Source of the DNA: Agrobacterium tumefaciens
GTDB lineage: Bacteria > Pseudomonadota > Alphaproteobacteria > Rhizobiales > Rhizobiaceae
NCBI RefSeq assembly: GCF_017726655.1
Contig: NZ_CP072309.1
Span: forward strand, 1,043,501 to 1,107,500
Length of the DNA: 64,000 nt
Direction of reading: 5' to 3'
Shown here one piece after another: positions 25,166 through 34,103 of this stretch. The notes under the pieces are model-generated. The model did no database searches. It saw only the letters and a program-made list of their open reading frames with translations, and was not told where the DNA came from. Within the stretch, counting starts at the first letter, position 1. Each line of letters begins with the position of its first letter. The translations under genes and the position numbers were made by a program.

Positions 25166-26121
25166 TGAACGCGCCCGTAACCGCCGCCAAGCTTTATGAC
25201 TGCCGCGACGCTTTCGCCGAGACACTGGAAGCGCTGGCCGCCGGCAATGACAGGGTCGTCGCCGTCTGCAACGATTCCGTCGGTTCCTCGAAGCTCGGCG
25301 GCTTCAAGTCGAAATTCCCCGAGCGCCTCGTCAATGTTGGCATCGCCGAACAGAACATGGTTGGCGTCGGCGCGGGTCTTGCCAATGGCGGTCAGCTGCC
25401 TTTCGTCTGTGGAGCATCCTGCTTCTTGACCGGCCGCGCGCTGGAACAGATCAAGGCAGATCTTGCCTATTCCAACGCCAATGTGAAGCTGATCGGCATT
25501 TCGTCGGGCATGGCCTATGGCGAACTCGGCCCGACGCATCACTCCATCGAGGATTTCGCCTGGACCCGCGTTCTGCCCAACCTTCCGGTCATCGCCCCCT
25601 GCGACCGCATCGAAACGGCCGCCGCCGTCAAATGGGCGGCAGACTATGCCGGCCCCTGCTTCCTGCGCCTGTCGCGCGTCGGCGTGCCTGATCTGCTGCC
25701 GGAAGGCCATGTCTTCGAACTCGGCCGCGCCAACCTGCTGCGCGAAGGTTCCGACCTGACGCTGATTGCCAACGGCACGCTGACGCACCGCATCGTCAAG
25801 GCCGCTGATATTCTCGCTGGCCGGGGCATCAAGGCACGCGTGCTGAACATGGCAACCGTGCGTCCTATCGATGAGGCAGCGATCGTCTCCGCCGCGAAGG
25901 ATACCGGTGCGATTTTGACGGCCGAGGAACATTCGATCTTCGGTGGTCTCGGCTCAGCGGTTGCCGAAGTCGTGGTCGATCAGGCGCCGGTGCCGATGAA
26001 GCGTCTGGGCGTTCCCGGCGTCTTCGCCCACACGGGTTCGGCCGAATGGCTGCTCGATGAGTTTGGGATGGCGCCTGCGGCCATTGCGGATGCTGCCGTA
26101 GCGCTGATCAAGAGAAAATAA
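25165..26121 (+). CDS. Transketolase C-terminal subunit
   Basis: The 318-residue protein has the pyrimidine-binding domain of transketolase, with NVGIAEQNMVGVGAGLANGG near residue 58 carrying the catalytic glutamate that activates TPP, and GELGPTHHSIEDFAW near residue 117 with substrate-phosphate-site histidines. The C-terminal domain (ILTAEEHSIFGGLGSAVAEV) follows. It forms the active enzyme with the N-terminal subunit encoded immediately upstream. The kinase gene begins 121 bases downstream. Confidence 0.92.
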   Translation: MNAPVTAAKLYDCRDAFAETLEALAAGNDRVVAVCNDSVGSSKLGGFKSKFPERLVNVGIAEQNMVGVGAGLANGGQLPFVCGASCFLTGRALEQIKADLAYSNANVKLIGISSGMAYGELGPTHHSIEDFAWTRVLPNLPVIAPCDRIETAAAVKWAADYAGPCFLRLSRVGVPDLLPEGHVFELGRANLLREGSDLTLIANGTLTHRIVKAADILAGRGIKARVLNMATVRPIDEAAIVSAAKDTGAILTAEEHSIFGGLGSAVAEVVVDQAPVPMKRLGVPGVFAHTGSAEWLLDEFGMAPAAIADAAVALIKRK

Positions 26122-26242
26122 GGTCTCCTCCCAGGGTCGTCGCGTGTCTTCGGATACGCGGCGACTTCTTTTAGTACACACGCAGCTTCTTAAACAAAGA
26201 ACACCGTGTGAAAATATCAGCCGCAGACGAGAGAACACAGTG

Positions 26243-27712
26243 ATGCGCGCTATTCTGTCCATTGATCAGGGCACGACCAATTCCAAGGCCATTCTTGTTT
26301 CGGAAACCGGCGAGCTTCTTGCGCGGGGATCGTCGCCGGTCGGCATCACCTATCCGCAGCCCGGCTGGGTAGAGCAGGATCCGAACCGCATCTGGGCATC
26401 TGTCCGCGAAGCGATCTCTGCCTGCCTTGGTGCTGCACCCTCTACTACCGACGTGGCGGCTATCTCAATTTCCAACCAGCGCGAATCCGTGACCATCTGG
26501 GATGGCGAGACCGGCCAACCGCTTGGTCCAGTCTTGAGCTGGCAATGCCGCCGAACGTCGCAGGACTGCGCCGAACTCATCGAAAAGGGCCATTCAGAGC
26601 GCGTCATGGCGCTGACTGGCCTACCGATCGATCCGATGTTTCCCGGTGCGAAAATGCGCTGGCTTCTTGAGCGTGCGCCAAAGGGACGCAAGCTTCGCCT
26701 CGGCACCATCGATAGTTGGCTCATCCATTGCCTGACGGGCGGCAAGGTCCATGCCTGTGACGCCTCCAATGCCGCCCGAAGCCAGGTACTCGATCTAAAC
26801 CAGCAAGTCTGGAGCGAGGAGCTTTGCGACCTCTTCGGCATCGATATCAACACCCTACCGGACCTGCGCGACAGCAGCGGCGATTTTGGCACTACATCAG
26901 GCGTTCCCGGCATCAAGGACGGCACACCGATCCTCGCCGCCATCGGTGACAGCCACGCAGCCCTCTTCGGCCACGGCGCCTTCAACCCCGGCGATGGTAA
27001 GGTCACTTTCGGCACCGGCTCATCTGTGATGACCACCCTGCCGCATTTCATTGCACCTGAACGTGGCATCACGACCACCGTTGCATGGCGGCTCAGCGGC
27101 AAACCGACCTTCGCCTTCGAGGGCAATATTCTCGTTTCGGCAGCTTCCCTGCCGTGGATGACGGACATTCTCGGATTGCCGGATGTCGCCGCGCTGGTGG
27201 AACTTGCCGCAACAGCAGAGGCAAATGGTCCCGGCTTCGTGCCCGCCTTCGTCGGCCTTGGCGCGCCCTATTGGGATACAAACGCCCGCGCGCTGTTCTC
27301 GCAGATCAATTTCAGCACCACCCGCGCCCAGATGGCCCGCGCCGTCACCGACTCCATTGCCTTTCAGGTCCATGATGTCTTTGCGGCCATGCGCGCGCAA
27401 TCGCCTTCCGGCTTCGGACGGCTGTTTGTGGATGGTGGACCGAGCCAGAACCGTTTCCTGATGCAATGCGTCGCCGACATGCTGGAACACCCCGTCATCC
27501 AACGCGACGCGCCGGAAGCCTCGGCGCTGGGTGCCGCCTATCTCGCCGGCCTCGCCCTGGGTGTCTGGAGCGATCTCGATTCCGTTGCGGCGTTGAACAG
27601 CAACGGCAACACCATCGCGCCGTCCGCCAGCGAAAACAGCCAGCGGCTCAGCGTCTGGCGCGACGCGATTGCCCGCTCGACCTTGCCTGTAACCTCGAGT
27701 AATGGTGAATAA
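26243..27712 (+). CDS. FGGY-family carbohydrate kinase
   Basis: A 489-residue protein if ATG 26243 is used; a GTG directly before it would add one residue. It starts with the phosphate-binding loop SIDQGTTNSKAILVSETG of sugar kinases and has the second ATP-site motif FGTGSSVMTTLP near residue 258 and LFVDGGPSQNRFLMQCVADM near residue 393, as in glycerol and xylulose kinases. It phosphorylates a sugar or ketose with ATP. Between a split transketolase and a SorC regulator, the likeliest substrate is the ketose made by one of the flanking SDR enzymes. In known apulose pathways the kinase is also an FGGY member. Confidence 0.92.
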   Translation: MRAILSIDQGTTNSKAILVSETGELLARGSSPVGITYPQPGWVEQDPNRIWASVREAISACLGAAPSTTDVAAISISNQRESVTIWDGETGQPLGPVLSWQCRRTSQDCAELIEKGHSERVMALTGLPIDPMFPGAKMRWLLERAPKGRKLRLGTIDSWLIHCLTGGKVHACDASNAARSQVLDLNQQVWSEELCDLFGIDINTLPDLRDSSGDFGTTSGVPGIKDGTPILAAIGDSHAALFGHGAFNPGDGKVTFGTGSSVMTTLPHFIAPERGITTTVAWRLSGKPTFAFEGNILVSAASLPWMTDILGLPDVAALVELAATAEANGPGFVPAFVGLGAPYWDTNARALFSQINFSTTRAQMARAVTDSIAFQVHDVFAAMRAQSPSGFGRLFVDGGPSQNRFLMQCVADMLEHPVIQRDAPEASALGAAYLAGLALGVWSDLDSVAALNSNGNTIAPSASENSQRLSVWRDAIARSTLPVTSSNGE

Positions 27713-27732
27713 AAATTCACCCTGGAGGGCTC

Positions 27733-28692
27733 ATGGGCAGGCTAAACGAACTTCGAATGATTTCCCGTGTGGCGCAGATGTATTTCAGCGAGCACAAGAG
27801 GCAGGCTGAAATCGCGCAGCATCTCAACCTGTCGCAGGCCACCGTCTCGCGTATGCTGAAGCGTGCAGAGGCGGAAGGCATCGTCCGCACGAGCATCATT
27901 CCGCCCCCCGGCACCTATAGCGATCTGGAAGCGCAGCTGCGCGAACGTTTCGACCTGCCGGAAGCCATTGTCGTTGACTGCAGCGAGGATCGAGACGGCG
28001 CGATCATGGCCCGGATCGGCGAGGCAGCGGCGCATTTCCTCGAGGTGACGCTGTCGCAGAACGAGATCATCGGTGTTTCCAGCTGGAGCCAGACGATCTT
28101 CAAGATGGTGGAAAACATCCATCCGCTGAAAGGCGCCAAGGCGCGCTACATCGTCCAGACACTGGGCGGCATGGGCGATCCCTCCGTGCAGACGCACGCG
28201 ACCCAGATCACCACGCGTCTCGCGCGGCTGACTGAGGCGGAACCAAAACTGTTGCCAGTACCCGGCGTCGCCACCTCGCGGGAAGCAAAGCTCCTGATGC
28301 TCGCCGATCCCTTCGTGCGCGAAACCATCGATCTCTTCGGGTCGATCACCCTCGCCGTCGTCGGCATCGGTGCGGTCGAGCCGTCGGAGCTTCTCGCCCG
28401 TTCGGGGAACATCTTTTCCGCCAAGGAACTCGCCGATCTCGCGCAGGCAGGTGCGGTGGGCGACATATCGCTTCGGTTCTTTGACAAGGACGGCAAGCCG
28501 GTCAAAACGCCGCTCGACGACCGGGTCATCGGCCTGCCGCTGGAGAACCTCTCCAATGTCGACCGCGTCATTGCGCTGGCCGGCGGTTCAAAAAAGACCG
28601 AGGCGATTGCCGGTGCGCTCAGAACCGGTGTGATCGACGTCCTCGTCACCGACAAATTCACCGCCGAACGATTGGTCGGCCAGGAAACATAG
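27733..28692 (+). CDS. SorC-family transcriptional regulator
   Basis: The 319-residue protein has an N-terminal helix-turn-helix (QAEIAQHLNLSQATVSRMLK near residues 25-44) and a SorC-type sugar-phosphate-sensing domain: QTLGGMGDPSVQTHATQITT, then VVGIGAVEPSELLARSGN and GLPLENLSNVDRVIALAGG. These regulators respond to a phosphorylated intermediate, which would fit the kinase product. ATG 27733 follows CTGGAGGGCTC. It lies inside the plus-strand operon between the kinase and the second SDR and probably controls both divergent operons. Confidence 0.93.
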   Translation: MGRLNELRMISRVAQMYFSEHKRQAEIAQHLNLSQATVSRMLKRAEAEGIVRTSIIPPPGTYSDLEAQLRERFDLPEAIVVDCSEDRDGAIMARIGEAAAHFLEVTLSQNEIIGVSSWSQTIFKMVENIHPLKGAKARYIVQTLGGMGDPSVQTHATQITTRLARLTEAEPKLLPVPGVATSREAKLLMLADPFVRETIDLFGSITLAVVGIGAVEPSELLARSGNIFSAKELADLAQAGAVGDISLRFFDKDGKPVKTPLDDRVIGLPLENLSNVDRVIALAGGSKKTEAIAGALRTGVIDVLVTDKFTAERLVGQET

Positions 28693-28716
28693 CCAAAATC
28701 CCATAAAGGAGGAGAC

Positions 28717-29502
28717 ATGAGGCGCTTTGAAGGTCAATCCGTATTCGTGACCGGCGGCAACAAGGGCATCGGTTACGGCATAGCCCGCCGTTTTGCCGAG
28801 GAAGGCGCGAAGGTCGCCATCGCCTCTGTCGACAGGGACACGCAGGATGCCGCGAAAAAACTCGCGGACGAAACCGGCGCCTTGACCCATGGCGTCATCC
28901 TCGACGTGCGTGACGCCGCAGCCGTGCGTGACGCCTATGGTGCCGCAGAAGAGGCGATCGGCCCCCTTTCCGTCTCGGTCCAGAATGCCGGCGTCATCAC
29001 GATTTCAAAGATCGAAGACCTGACGCAGGAACAGTGGGATTTTAATCTTGATGTGAACACCAAAGGCGCGTTCCTCTGCTGCCAGGAGGCGATCCGCCGC
29101 TTCCGCGCAAGCGGCACAAAAGGCCGCCTCGTCAACACCGCGTCCGGTCAAGCACGTCAGGGCTTCATCTATACCCCGCATTACGCCGCCTCGAAGTTTG
29201 GCGTCGTCGGCCTGACGCAAAGCCTTGCCAAGGAGTTGGCGCCGGAAGGTATCACCGTCAACGCTATTTGCCCCGGCATCATTCACACCGAAATGTGGGA
29301 CTATAACGATCGCGTCTGGGGTCAAATGCTCGGCGATTACAAGCCAGGCGAACTCATGGCTGAATGGGTTCGCAACATCCCTATGCGCCGTGCGGGGACG
29401 CCTGCCGAGGTGGCCGCCCTTGTGGCGTTTCTGGCCTCCAACGACGCCGCCTATATCACCGGCCAGACAATCAACGTTGATGGCGGCTTGATCATGTCTT
29501 AG
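28717..29502 (+). CDS. Short-chain dehydrogenase
   Basis: The 261-residue protein has the cofactor loop GGNKGIGYGIARRFAEEGAK near residue 14, the NAGVIT strand, the catalytic serine in NTASGQARQG, and the YAASK catalytic pair near residue 157. ATG 28717 follows AAAGGAGGAGAC, one of the strongest ribosome sites in the window. It is the last gene of the plus-strand operon. With the other SDR at 19472 the cluster carries two oxidoreductases, which suggests either two oxidation steps or two related polyols as substrates. Confidence 0.9.
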   Translation: MRRFEGQSVFVTGGNKGIGYGIARRFAEEGAKVAIASVDRDTQDAAKKLADETGALTHGVILDVRDAAAVRDAYGAAEEAIGPLSVSVQNAGVITISKIEDLTQEQWDFNLDVNTKGAFLCCQEAIRRFRASGTKGRLVNTASGQARQGFIYTPHYAASKFGVVGLTQSLAKELAPEGITVNAICPGIIHTEMWDYNDRVWGQMLGDYKPGELMAEWVRNIPMRRAGTPAEVAALVAFLASNDAAYITGQTINVDGGLIMS

Positions 29503-29518
29503 GGCCCGGTGAGACCCA

Positions 29519-29566
29519 AAAGCCCGGATCCCGCAAATAGCAGTGTTTTGAGCGGGAGCGGGCTTT
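29519..29566 (+). terminator. Terminator of the transketolase operon
   Basis: AAAGCCCG (29519-29526) pairs with CGGGCTTT (29559-29566), and inside this TCCCGC pairs with GCGGGA, giving a long stem with a 17-base loop. It lies just after the SDR stop and just before the 3' end of the convergent kinase gene. Confidence 0.75.
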
Positions 29567-29614
29567 AACGTCGCTGCGTACAGCGGGCCTTTTCGAGACC
29601 CCTATCGCTCAGCT

Positions 29615-31456
29615 TCACTCCGTCGCATCATCAGCAAGCTTGGACATCTCGGTTTCAATCACGCAGATCACACCGCTTTTTTCATAAGAGAATTTGGTTT
29701 GTCCTTTCAGTTCAGCTGCCAGCAACCTTTCAACCAGCGTTGATCCGAAACCTTTGCGCGCGGGGGGCATCACCTCCGGTCCTCCGCGCTCTTCCCATAT
29801 TATCGTCAGTCGATCGTCTCCAACCCGCTCGAACTTCCACGAGATCGATACCTGACCTCCCAGGACGGACAGCGCACCATATTTGGCTGCATTCGTCGCC
29901 AGCTCGTGAAGCGCAAGCGAAAGTGATACAACTGCCTTTGGTGGCAGAAAGACGCTTGGGCCGGAAACCGCGAAGGCGTCGGCGGGATATGGGGACAGGG
30001 CCTGCTGTACGATCGCTCTTAAATCTGCTTGCTGCCAATCGGCATGAACCAGAAGGTCCTGCGCTCTGCTGAGCGAGCTCAACCTGTTCGTAAATCCTTC
30101 CACATCTTCGTGGTTTGCCTTGTCCCGGCCAATCGTCTGTCTTGCAATCGCAATCACCGTCGCAAGGATGTTTTTGACGCGATGATGGAGTTCGTTGACG
30201 AGGATTGATCTCAGCCGCTCAGCATCCTTGCGGGCCGTGATATCCTGTGCGGTCTTAGAGGCCCCAATTACATTTCCGTTCGCATCGCAGATAGGCGACA
30301 CGCTGAGAAGAACCTCCACAAGTTGACCGTCCTTGCGCTGGCGCTGCGTTTCGTAAGGTTCTACGATCCGTCCCGCCTTTATCTGCGTGAGGATCGACGG
30401 CTCTTCGTCTCGCCGCTCATCCGGTACCAGCATGAGGATCGTCTGGCCGACCGCCTCTTCCTCGGAGTATCCGTAGAGCTTCTCCGCGGCTGCGTTCCAG
30501 CTAGTGATCTTCATGTCGAGGTCAATACCTAGGATTGCGTCGTTGGAAGACGCGATCATCGACGCGAGATGCCTTTCAATGTCCTGAGCACGTCGTCGCT
30601 CGCCGATATCGATGGATATCGCAACGGCCTGCGACATGTTTCCCTTGTCGTCCCGGATCGCGGAAACCGCGTTCGAAACCCAAACGAGACTGCCATCGCC
30701 ACGCACGTAGCGTTTTTCAATCTCGAAACTTTCGCCGGTCTCGACCAAATGCCGGAAGAGGCGCTGGTTCTCGGGCAGGTCATCGGCAAATGTTAAGTCC
30801 TGCATTCGCATGCCGACCAGTTCATCCCGGGTTCGCCCCACGATCCGACAGAAGTGGTCGTTTACGCTGATCAACGTTCCGCTGAGGTCGCCGAGCGCTA
30901 TGCCCGCGGCCGACTGCGCGAATATAGCTCTCAGACGCTCCTCGCTCTCACGCAAATCGGCATCTGCCTTCACGCGCTCGGTCGTTTCGTTGACGATGCA
31001 GAACACGCCCCGCACGACACCGCTCTCATCCGCCACCGGAGAGTAGGAGATGTCGAAATAGACGGTCTCGGGGTAACCATGTCTCTCGATATAAAAGGGC
31101 CTGTCCTTGGCAGCAACAGTTTCACCATTCTCAAGAACGCGCTTCAAAAGCGGCTCGAGATCGTCCCAAAGCTCGCTCCAGTATTCCCGGGCCGGTCTGC
31201 CCAGGGCGTGAGGATGCTTGTAACCTATCGTTGGCGCGTACACGTCGTTATAGAGCGCCACAAACTCGCTTCCCCAGAACAAAACGATCTGCGCCTGGGA
31301 TGGAAGCATGATGTTCACGGCGGACTGTAGAGATGCGGGCCATTCGGATCTTGGCCCAAGCGGACTCGACGCCCAGTCCACCATGTTCAGGAGGTCGGCT
31401 ACGGGAGATGCGATTGCGCGATCGTTCACCTTGTCCAGGACAACAGTCTCCACCAT
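29615..31456 (-). CDS. HWE-family sensor histidine kinase with three PAS-type domains
   Basis: The 613-residue protein has no membrane helix and should be cytoplasmic. An N-terminal PAS-like module covers residues about 20-160 (MVDWASSPLGPRSEWPASLQ, then IVLFWGSEFVALYNDVYAPT). PAS domains follow at about 165-280 and 290-405. The kinase part is of the HWE/HisKA_2 type: the phospho-acceptor is in NELHHRVKNILATV (His424-425), and ATP binding uses HELATNAAKYGALS near residue 517. HWE kinases in rhizobia often signal through single-domain or general-stress (PhyR-type) regulators. No response regulator is encoded next to it. The same N-terminal module occurs in the kinase at 41114. Confidence 0.93.
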   Translation of the reverse strand: MVETVVLDKVNDRAIASPVADLLNMVDWASSPLGPRSEWPASLQSAVNIMLPSQAQIVLFWGSEFVALYNDVYAPTIGYKHPHALGRPAREYWSELWDDLEPLLKRVLENGETVAAKDRPFYIERHGYPETVYFDISYSPVADESGVVRGVFCIVNETTERVKADADLRESEERLRAIFAQSAAGIALGDLSGTLISVNDHFCRIVGRTRDELVGMRMQDLTFADDLPENQRLFRHLVETGESFEIEKRYVRGDGSLVWVSNAVSAIRDDKGNMSQAVAISIDIGERRRAQDIERHLASMIASSNDAILGIDLDMKITSWNAAAEKLYGYSEEEAVGQTILMLVPDERRDEEPSILTQIKAGRIVEPYETQRQRKDGQLVEVLLSVSPICDANGNVIGASKTAQDITARKDAERLRSILVNELHHRVKNILATVIAIARQTIGRDKANHEDVEGFTNRLSSLSRAQDLLVHADWQQADLRAIVQQALSPYPADAFAVSGPSVFLPPKAVVSLSLALHELATNAAKYGALSVLGGQVSISWKFERVGDDRLTIIWEERGGPEVMPPARKGFGSTLVERLLAAELKGQTKFSYEKSGVICVIETEMSKLADDATE

Positions 31457-31673
31457 GAATTCGACAGAATGAAACTTTTATCGAAGTTTGGGCCGTGGAC
31501 AAGCCGAAACACCGCTCTGCGCGGCGTAGCGTCTCAGGAGGGGGCGTTGATGTTCGGCAGTCTTGAGAAAAGTATTCTAACGAGGATCGATTTTTTGCTT
31601 TTGTTTATCGTGCGAAAGGACGAACCCCGCCCTATATGCATCGACAATCGCAATCCTCTAAAGGAACTCGGAC

Positions 31674-32447
31674 ATGGGCTGGACCAAAATTATCGCAACG
31701 GCGGCAGCACTTCAGGCGCTTGCTTTTTCGCCGTCGATGGCAGGAGAGAACCTCGATCAAATCAAGTCGGCCGGTGTTATCAAGATCGGTACGGAAGGCA
31801 CCTACGCGCCGTTTACCTTTCATGATGGTTCCAACAAGCTTGTGGGCTTCGACGTCGAAATCGGCGAGGCCGTCGCGAAGAAGCTTGGGGTGAAAGCCGA
31901 ATTCATCGAAGGAAAATGGGACGGACTGATCGCAGGTCTCGATGCAAAGCGTTACGACGCGGTCATCAACCAGGTCGGAATCACCGAGGCGCGCAAGCAG
32001 AAATACGCTTTCTCCGAGCCCTATATTGCCTCGAAGGCCGTTCTGATCGTTCGCGACGGCAACACAGACATCAAGGGCTTCGAAGATCTGAAGGGGAAGA
32101 AGTCCGCACAGTCGCTGACGAGCAACTTCGGCAAGCTTGCCGAGGCAGCCGGCGCTGAGCTTGTTGGGACCGACGGGTTCGACCAGTCGATCCAGCTGGT
32201 GCTTACACGGCGTGCAGACGCAACCGTGAATGACAGCCTGTCTTTCCTGGACTTCAAGAAGCATCAGCCTGATGCTCCCGTGAAGATCGTCGCCGAAAAG
32301 CCGGATGCCGATTATTCGGGCATTATCGTCCGCAAGGGCGACGACGATCTCGTCGCCTCCATCAACAAGGCGCTCACTGAGATAAAGGCAGACGGCACAT
32401 ACAAGACGATTTCAGACAAGTATTTTGGACAGGACGTGTCCAAATAA
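31674..32447 (+). CDS. Polar amino acid (cystine-type) ABC transporter binding protein
   Basis: The 257-residue protein has a Sec signal (MGWTKIIATAAALQALAFSP, cleavage near SMAG|EN) and an amino-acid-binding domain: GVIKIGTEGTYAPFTFHD, VGFDVEIGEAVAKKLGVKAE and NQVGITEARKQKYAFSEPY. The last two motifs resemble the FliY/TcyJ cystine-binding group. ATG 31674 follows AAAGGAACTCGGAC. A terminator-like hairpin at 32492-32520 between this gene and the permease would give more binding protein than membrane components, which is common for such operons. Confidence 0.93.
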   Translation: MGWTKIIATAAALQALAFSPSMAGENLDQIKSAGVIKIGTEGTYAPFTFHDGSNKLVGFDVEIGEAVAKKLGVKAEFIEGKWDGLIAGLDAKRYDAVINQVGITEARKQKYAFSEPYIASKAVLIVRDGNTDIKGFEDLKGKKSAQSLTSNFGKLAEAAGAELVGTDGFDQSIQLVLTRRADATVNDSLSFLDFKKHQPDAPVKIVAEKPDADYSGIIVRKGDDDLVASINKALTEIKADGTYKTISDKYFGQDVSK

Positions 32448-32491
32448 ACCTGTCATCCTGCGGTAACCCGCGCAGCCAAGTCCAATTGGTC

Positions 32492-32520
32492 GTCCGGCGT
32501 CTACGTCGGGCGGCTTTGTT
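32492..32520 (+). terminator. Attenuating hairpin between binding-protein and permease genes
   Basis: GTCCGGCG (32492-32499) pairs with CGTCGGGC (32504-32511) using two G-U pairs, with a 4-base loop, and GGCTTTGTTTT follows. It lies 12 bases upstream of the TTG start of the permease. Confidence 0.6.
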
Positions 32521-32533
32521 TTAGAGGTGTGCA

Positions 32534-33214
32534 TTGCCCCACTGGCTCCAGTTGATGTTGGATTCGCTTCCCACCCTGTTGTGGGCGGGCATCCGATTCA
32601 CCATCCCGCTCACGCTGCTTTCATTTGCGCTTGGCCTGACCCTGGGTTTGTTGACTGCCGTTGCAAGATTATTCGGTCCTGCCCCGATTTCGGCGCTCGC
32701 GCGGTTTTACGTCTGGATCATCCGAGGCACGCCGCTTCTGGTGCAACTTTTCGTCATATTTTACGGACTCCCGAGCATCGGCGTGCTTCTTGACGCCTTT
32801 CCGGCGGCCTTGATCGGGTTCACCCTCAATGTCGGCGCCTATACGTCCGAGATCATCCGCGCGGCGATCACATCCGTTCCCAAGGGCCAATGGGAGGCGG
32901 CCTATTCCACCGGAATGAACTGGCAACAGGCCATGCGCCGGACCATCCTGCCGCAAGCCGCGAGGGTATCGGTACCGCCGCTGTCGAATACCTTTATTTC
33001 ACTCGTGAAGGATACGTCGCTTGCAGCGGCGATCACGGTTCCGGAGTTGTTTCAGGCAGCGCAACGCATTGTCGCGACCACCTACGAGCCGCTCATTCTC
33101 TATATTCAGGCCGCGCTGATGTATCTGGTGCTGAGTTCCGTGCTATCGGCCCTGCAATCACGGCTGGAGGTGAGGTTCTCACGCTATGGTGGGCAGATGG
33201 AGTCGAGCCGATGA
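32534..33214 (+). CDS. Polar amino acid (cystine-type) ABC transporter permease
   Basis: The 226-residue protein has three to five membrane segments and the permease landmarks of the HisM/GlnP group: FYVWIIRGTPLLVQLFVIFY near residue 56, then TSEIIRAAITSVPKGQWEAA and the EAA loop ending LPQAARVSVPPLSN near residue 140. I use TTG 32534 because AGAGGTGTGCA precedes it and the length then fits the family; the first ATG, seven codons later, would cut into the first helix. It overlaps the ATPase gene by four bases. Confidence 0.92.
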   Translation: MPHWLQLMLDSLPTLLWAGIRFTIPLTLLSFALGLTLGLLTAVARLFGPAPISALARFYVWIIRGTPLLVQLFVIFYGLPSIGVLLDAFPAALIGFTLNVGAYTSEIIRAAITSVPKGQWEAAYSTGMNWQQAMRRTILPQAARVSVPPLSNTFISLVKDTSLAAAITVPELFQAAQRIVATTYEPLILYIQAALMYLVLSSVLSALQSRLEVRFSRYGGQMESSR

Positions 33215-33966
33215 TCGAACTTCGCAATATCGAAAAACGTTTCGGGGAAGCGATTATCCTCAAGGACGTCTCCCTGACGTTCCCCGAGGGAAGCGTTACG
33301 GCCCTTGTCGGACCCTCAGGGGGTGGCAAGAGCACGCTGCTGCGCTGCATCAACCTGCTCGAGCAACCCACGTCCGGTTCTGTCAGGGTTGGCTCAGACA
33401 CCGTGGAGTTTCACCCGGGGCGCAAAGCCCGTTGGCAGGACATTCCGAAAATCCGCAGACAAACCGGTATGGTCTTCCAGAACTTTCAGCTGTTTCCTCA
33501 CAGAACGGCGATTGAGAACGTCATGGAAGGTCTTCTTGTCGTCCAAAGATGGACGAAAGAGAAAGCTGCAGCACGGGCGATGGAGTTGCTGCAAAAAGTC
33601 GGAATGGCGCACAAGGCGGATGCCTGGCCGGCCAATCTTTCCGGCGGTCAACAACAGCGTATCGCGATTGCAAGGGCGCTCGCCCCTTCGCCTCAGGTGC
33701 TGCTCTGCGACGAGCCGACATCCGCACTCGATCCGGAGCTCGCTGCGGAGGTGGTCGATGTCCTCGGTCAACTGGCAAGGGAAGGCACGACGATGGTAAT
33801 GGCGACACACGATCTCAGGCTGGCTTCGCAGGTTTCGAACCAGGTCGTGTTCCTTGAGGCCGGCAAGGTCGTCGAAACGGGCGAGCCTGAAACGATCTTC
33901 CGTTCACCCCGCAATGAGCGCACACGACAGTTCGTTTCGTCAATCAGTGCTGCTCAAGCGCTTTGA
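33211..33966 (+). CDS. Polar amino acid (cystine-type) ABC transporter ATPase
   Basis: The 251-residue protein has Walker A GPSGGGKST near residue 35, the Q loop TGMVFQNFQLFPH, the signature LSGGQQQRIAIARAL near residue 147 and Walker B VLLCDEPTSALDPE. It belongs to the HisP/GlnQ/TcyN group that powers amino acid import. The start at 33211 (ATGA) overlaps the permease stop. The longer upstream extension of this frame lies inside the permease gene and has no similarity, so I leave it out. Confidence 0.95.
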   Translation: MIELRNIEKRFGEAIILKDVSLTFPEGSVTALVGPSGGGKSTLLRCINLLEQPTSGSVRVGSDTVEFHPGRKARWQDIPKIRRQTGMVFQNFQLFPHRTAIENVMEGLLVVQRWTKEKAAARAMELLQKVGMAHKADAWPANLSGGQQQRIAIARALAPSPQVLLCDEPTSALDPELAAEVVDVLGQLAREGTTMVMATHDLRLASQVSNQVVFLEAGKVVETGEPETIFRSPRNERTRQFVSSISAAQAL

Positions 33967-34039
33967 TCTTTAGGCCACCCAATCAGCCCCTGGAATTAAT
34001 GACGCCAACGCCAATGGGCAAGCACCGAACCGCTGAGAA

Positions 34040-34072
34040 GACGTCGCGCCTCTAATGAGATAGCGCGACGTC
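34040..34072. terminator. Inverted repeat between convergent genes
   Basis: GACGTCGCGC (34040-34049) and GCGCGACGTC (34063-34072) form a perfect 10-bp GC-rich stem with a 13-base loop. It lies between the end of the transporter operon and the end of the hydrolase gene. It lacks a T tract on either side, so termination is likely but not certain. Confidence 0.6.
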
Positions 34073-34103
34073 GGATCACTGGAAGACATCGTCTTCCCGA
34101 TCA

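Noticed and set aside
24356..26121. The transketolase halves as the housekeeping transketolase split by a frameshift
   Set aside because: Each half has its own start, the junction is a clean TAATG overlap and both are of the length of true two-subunit enzymes.
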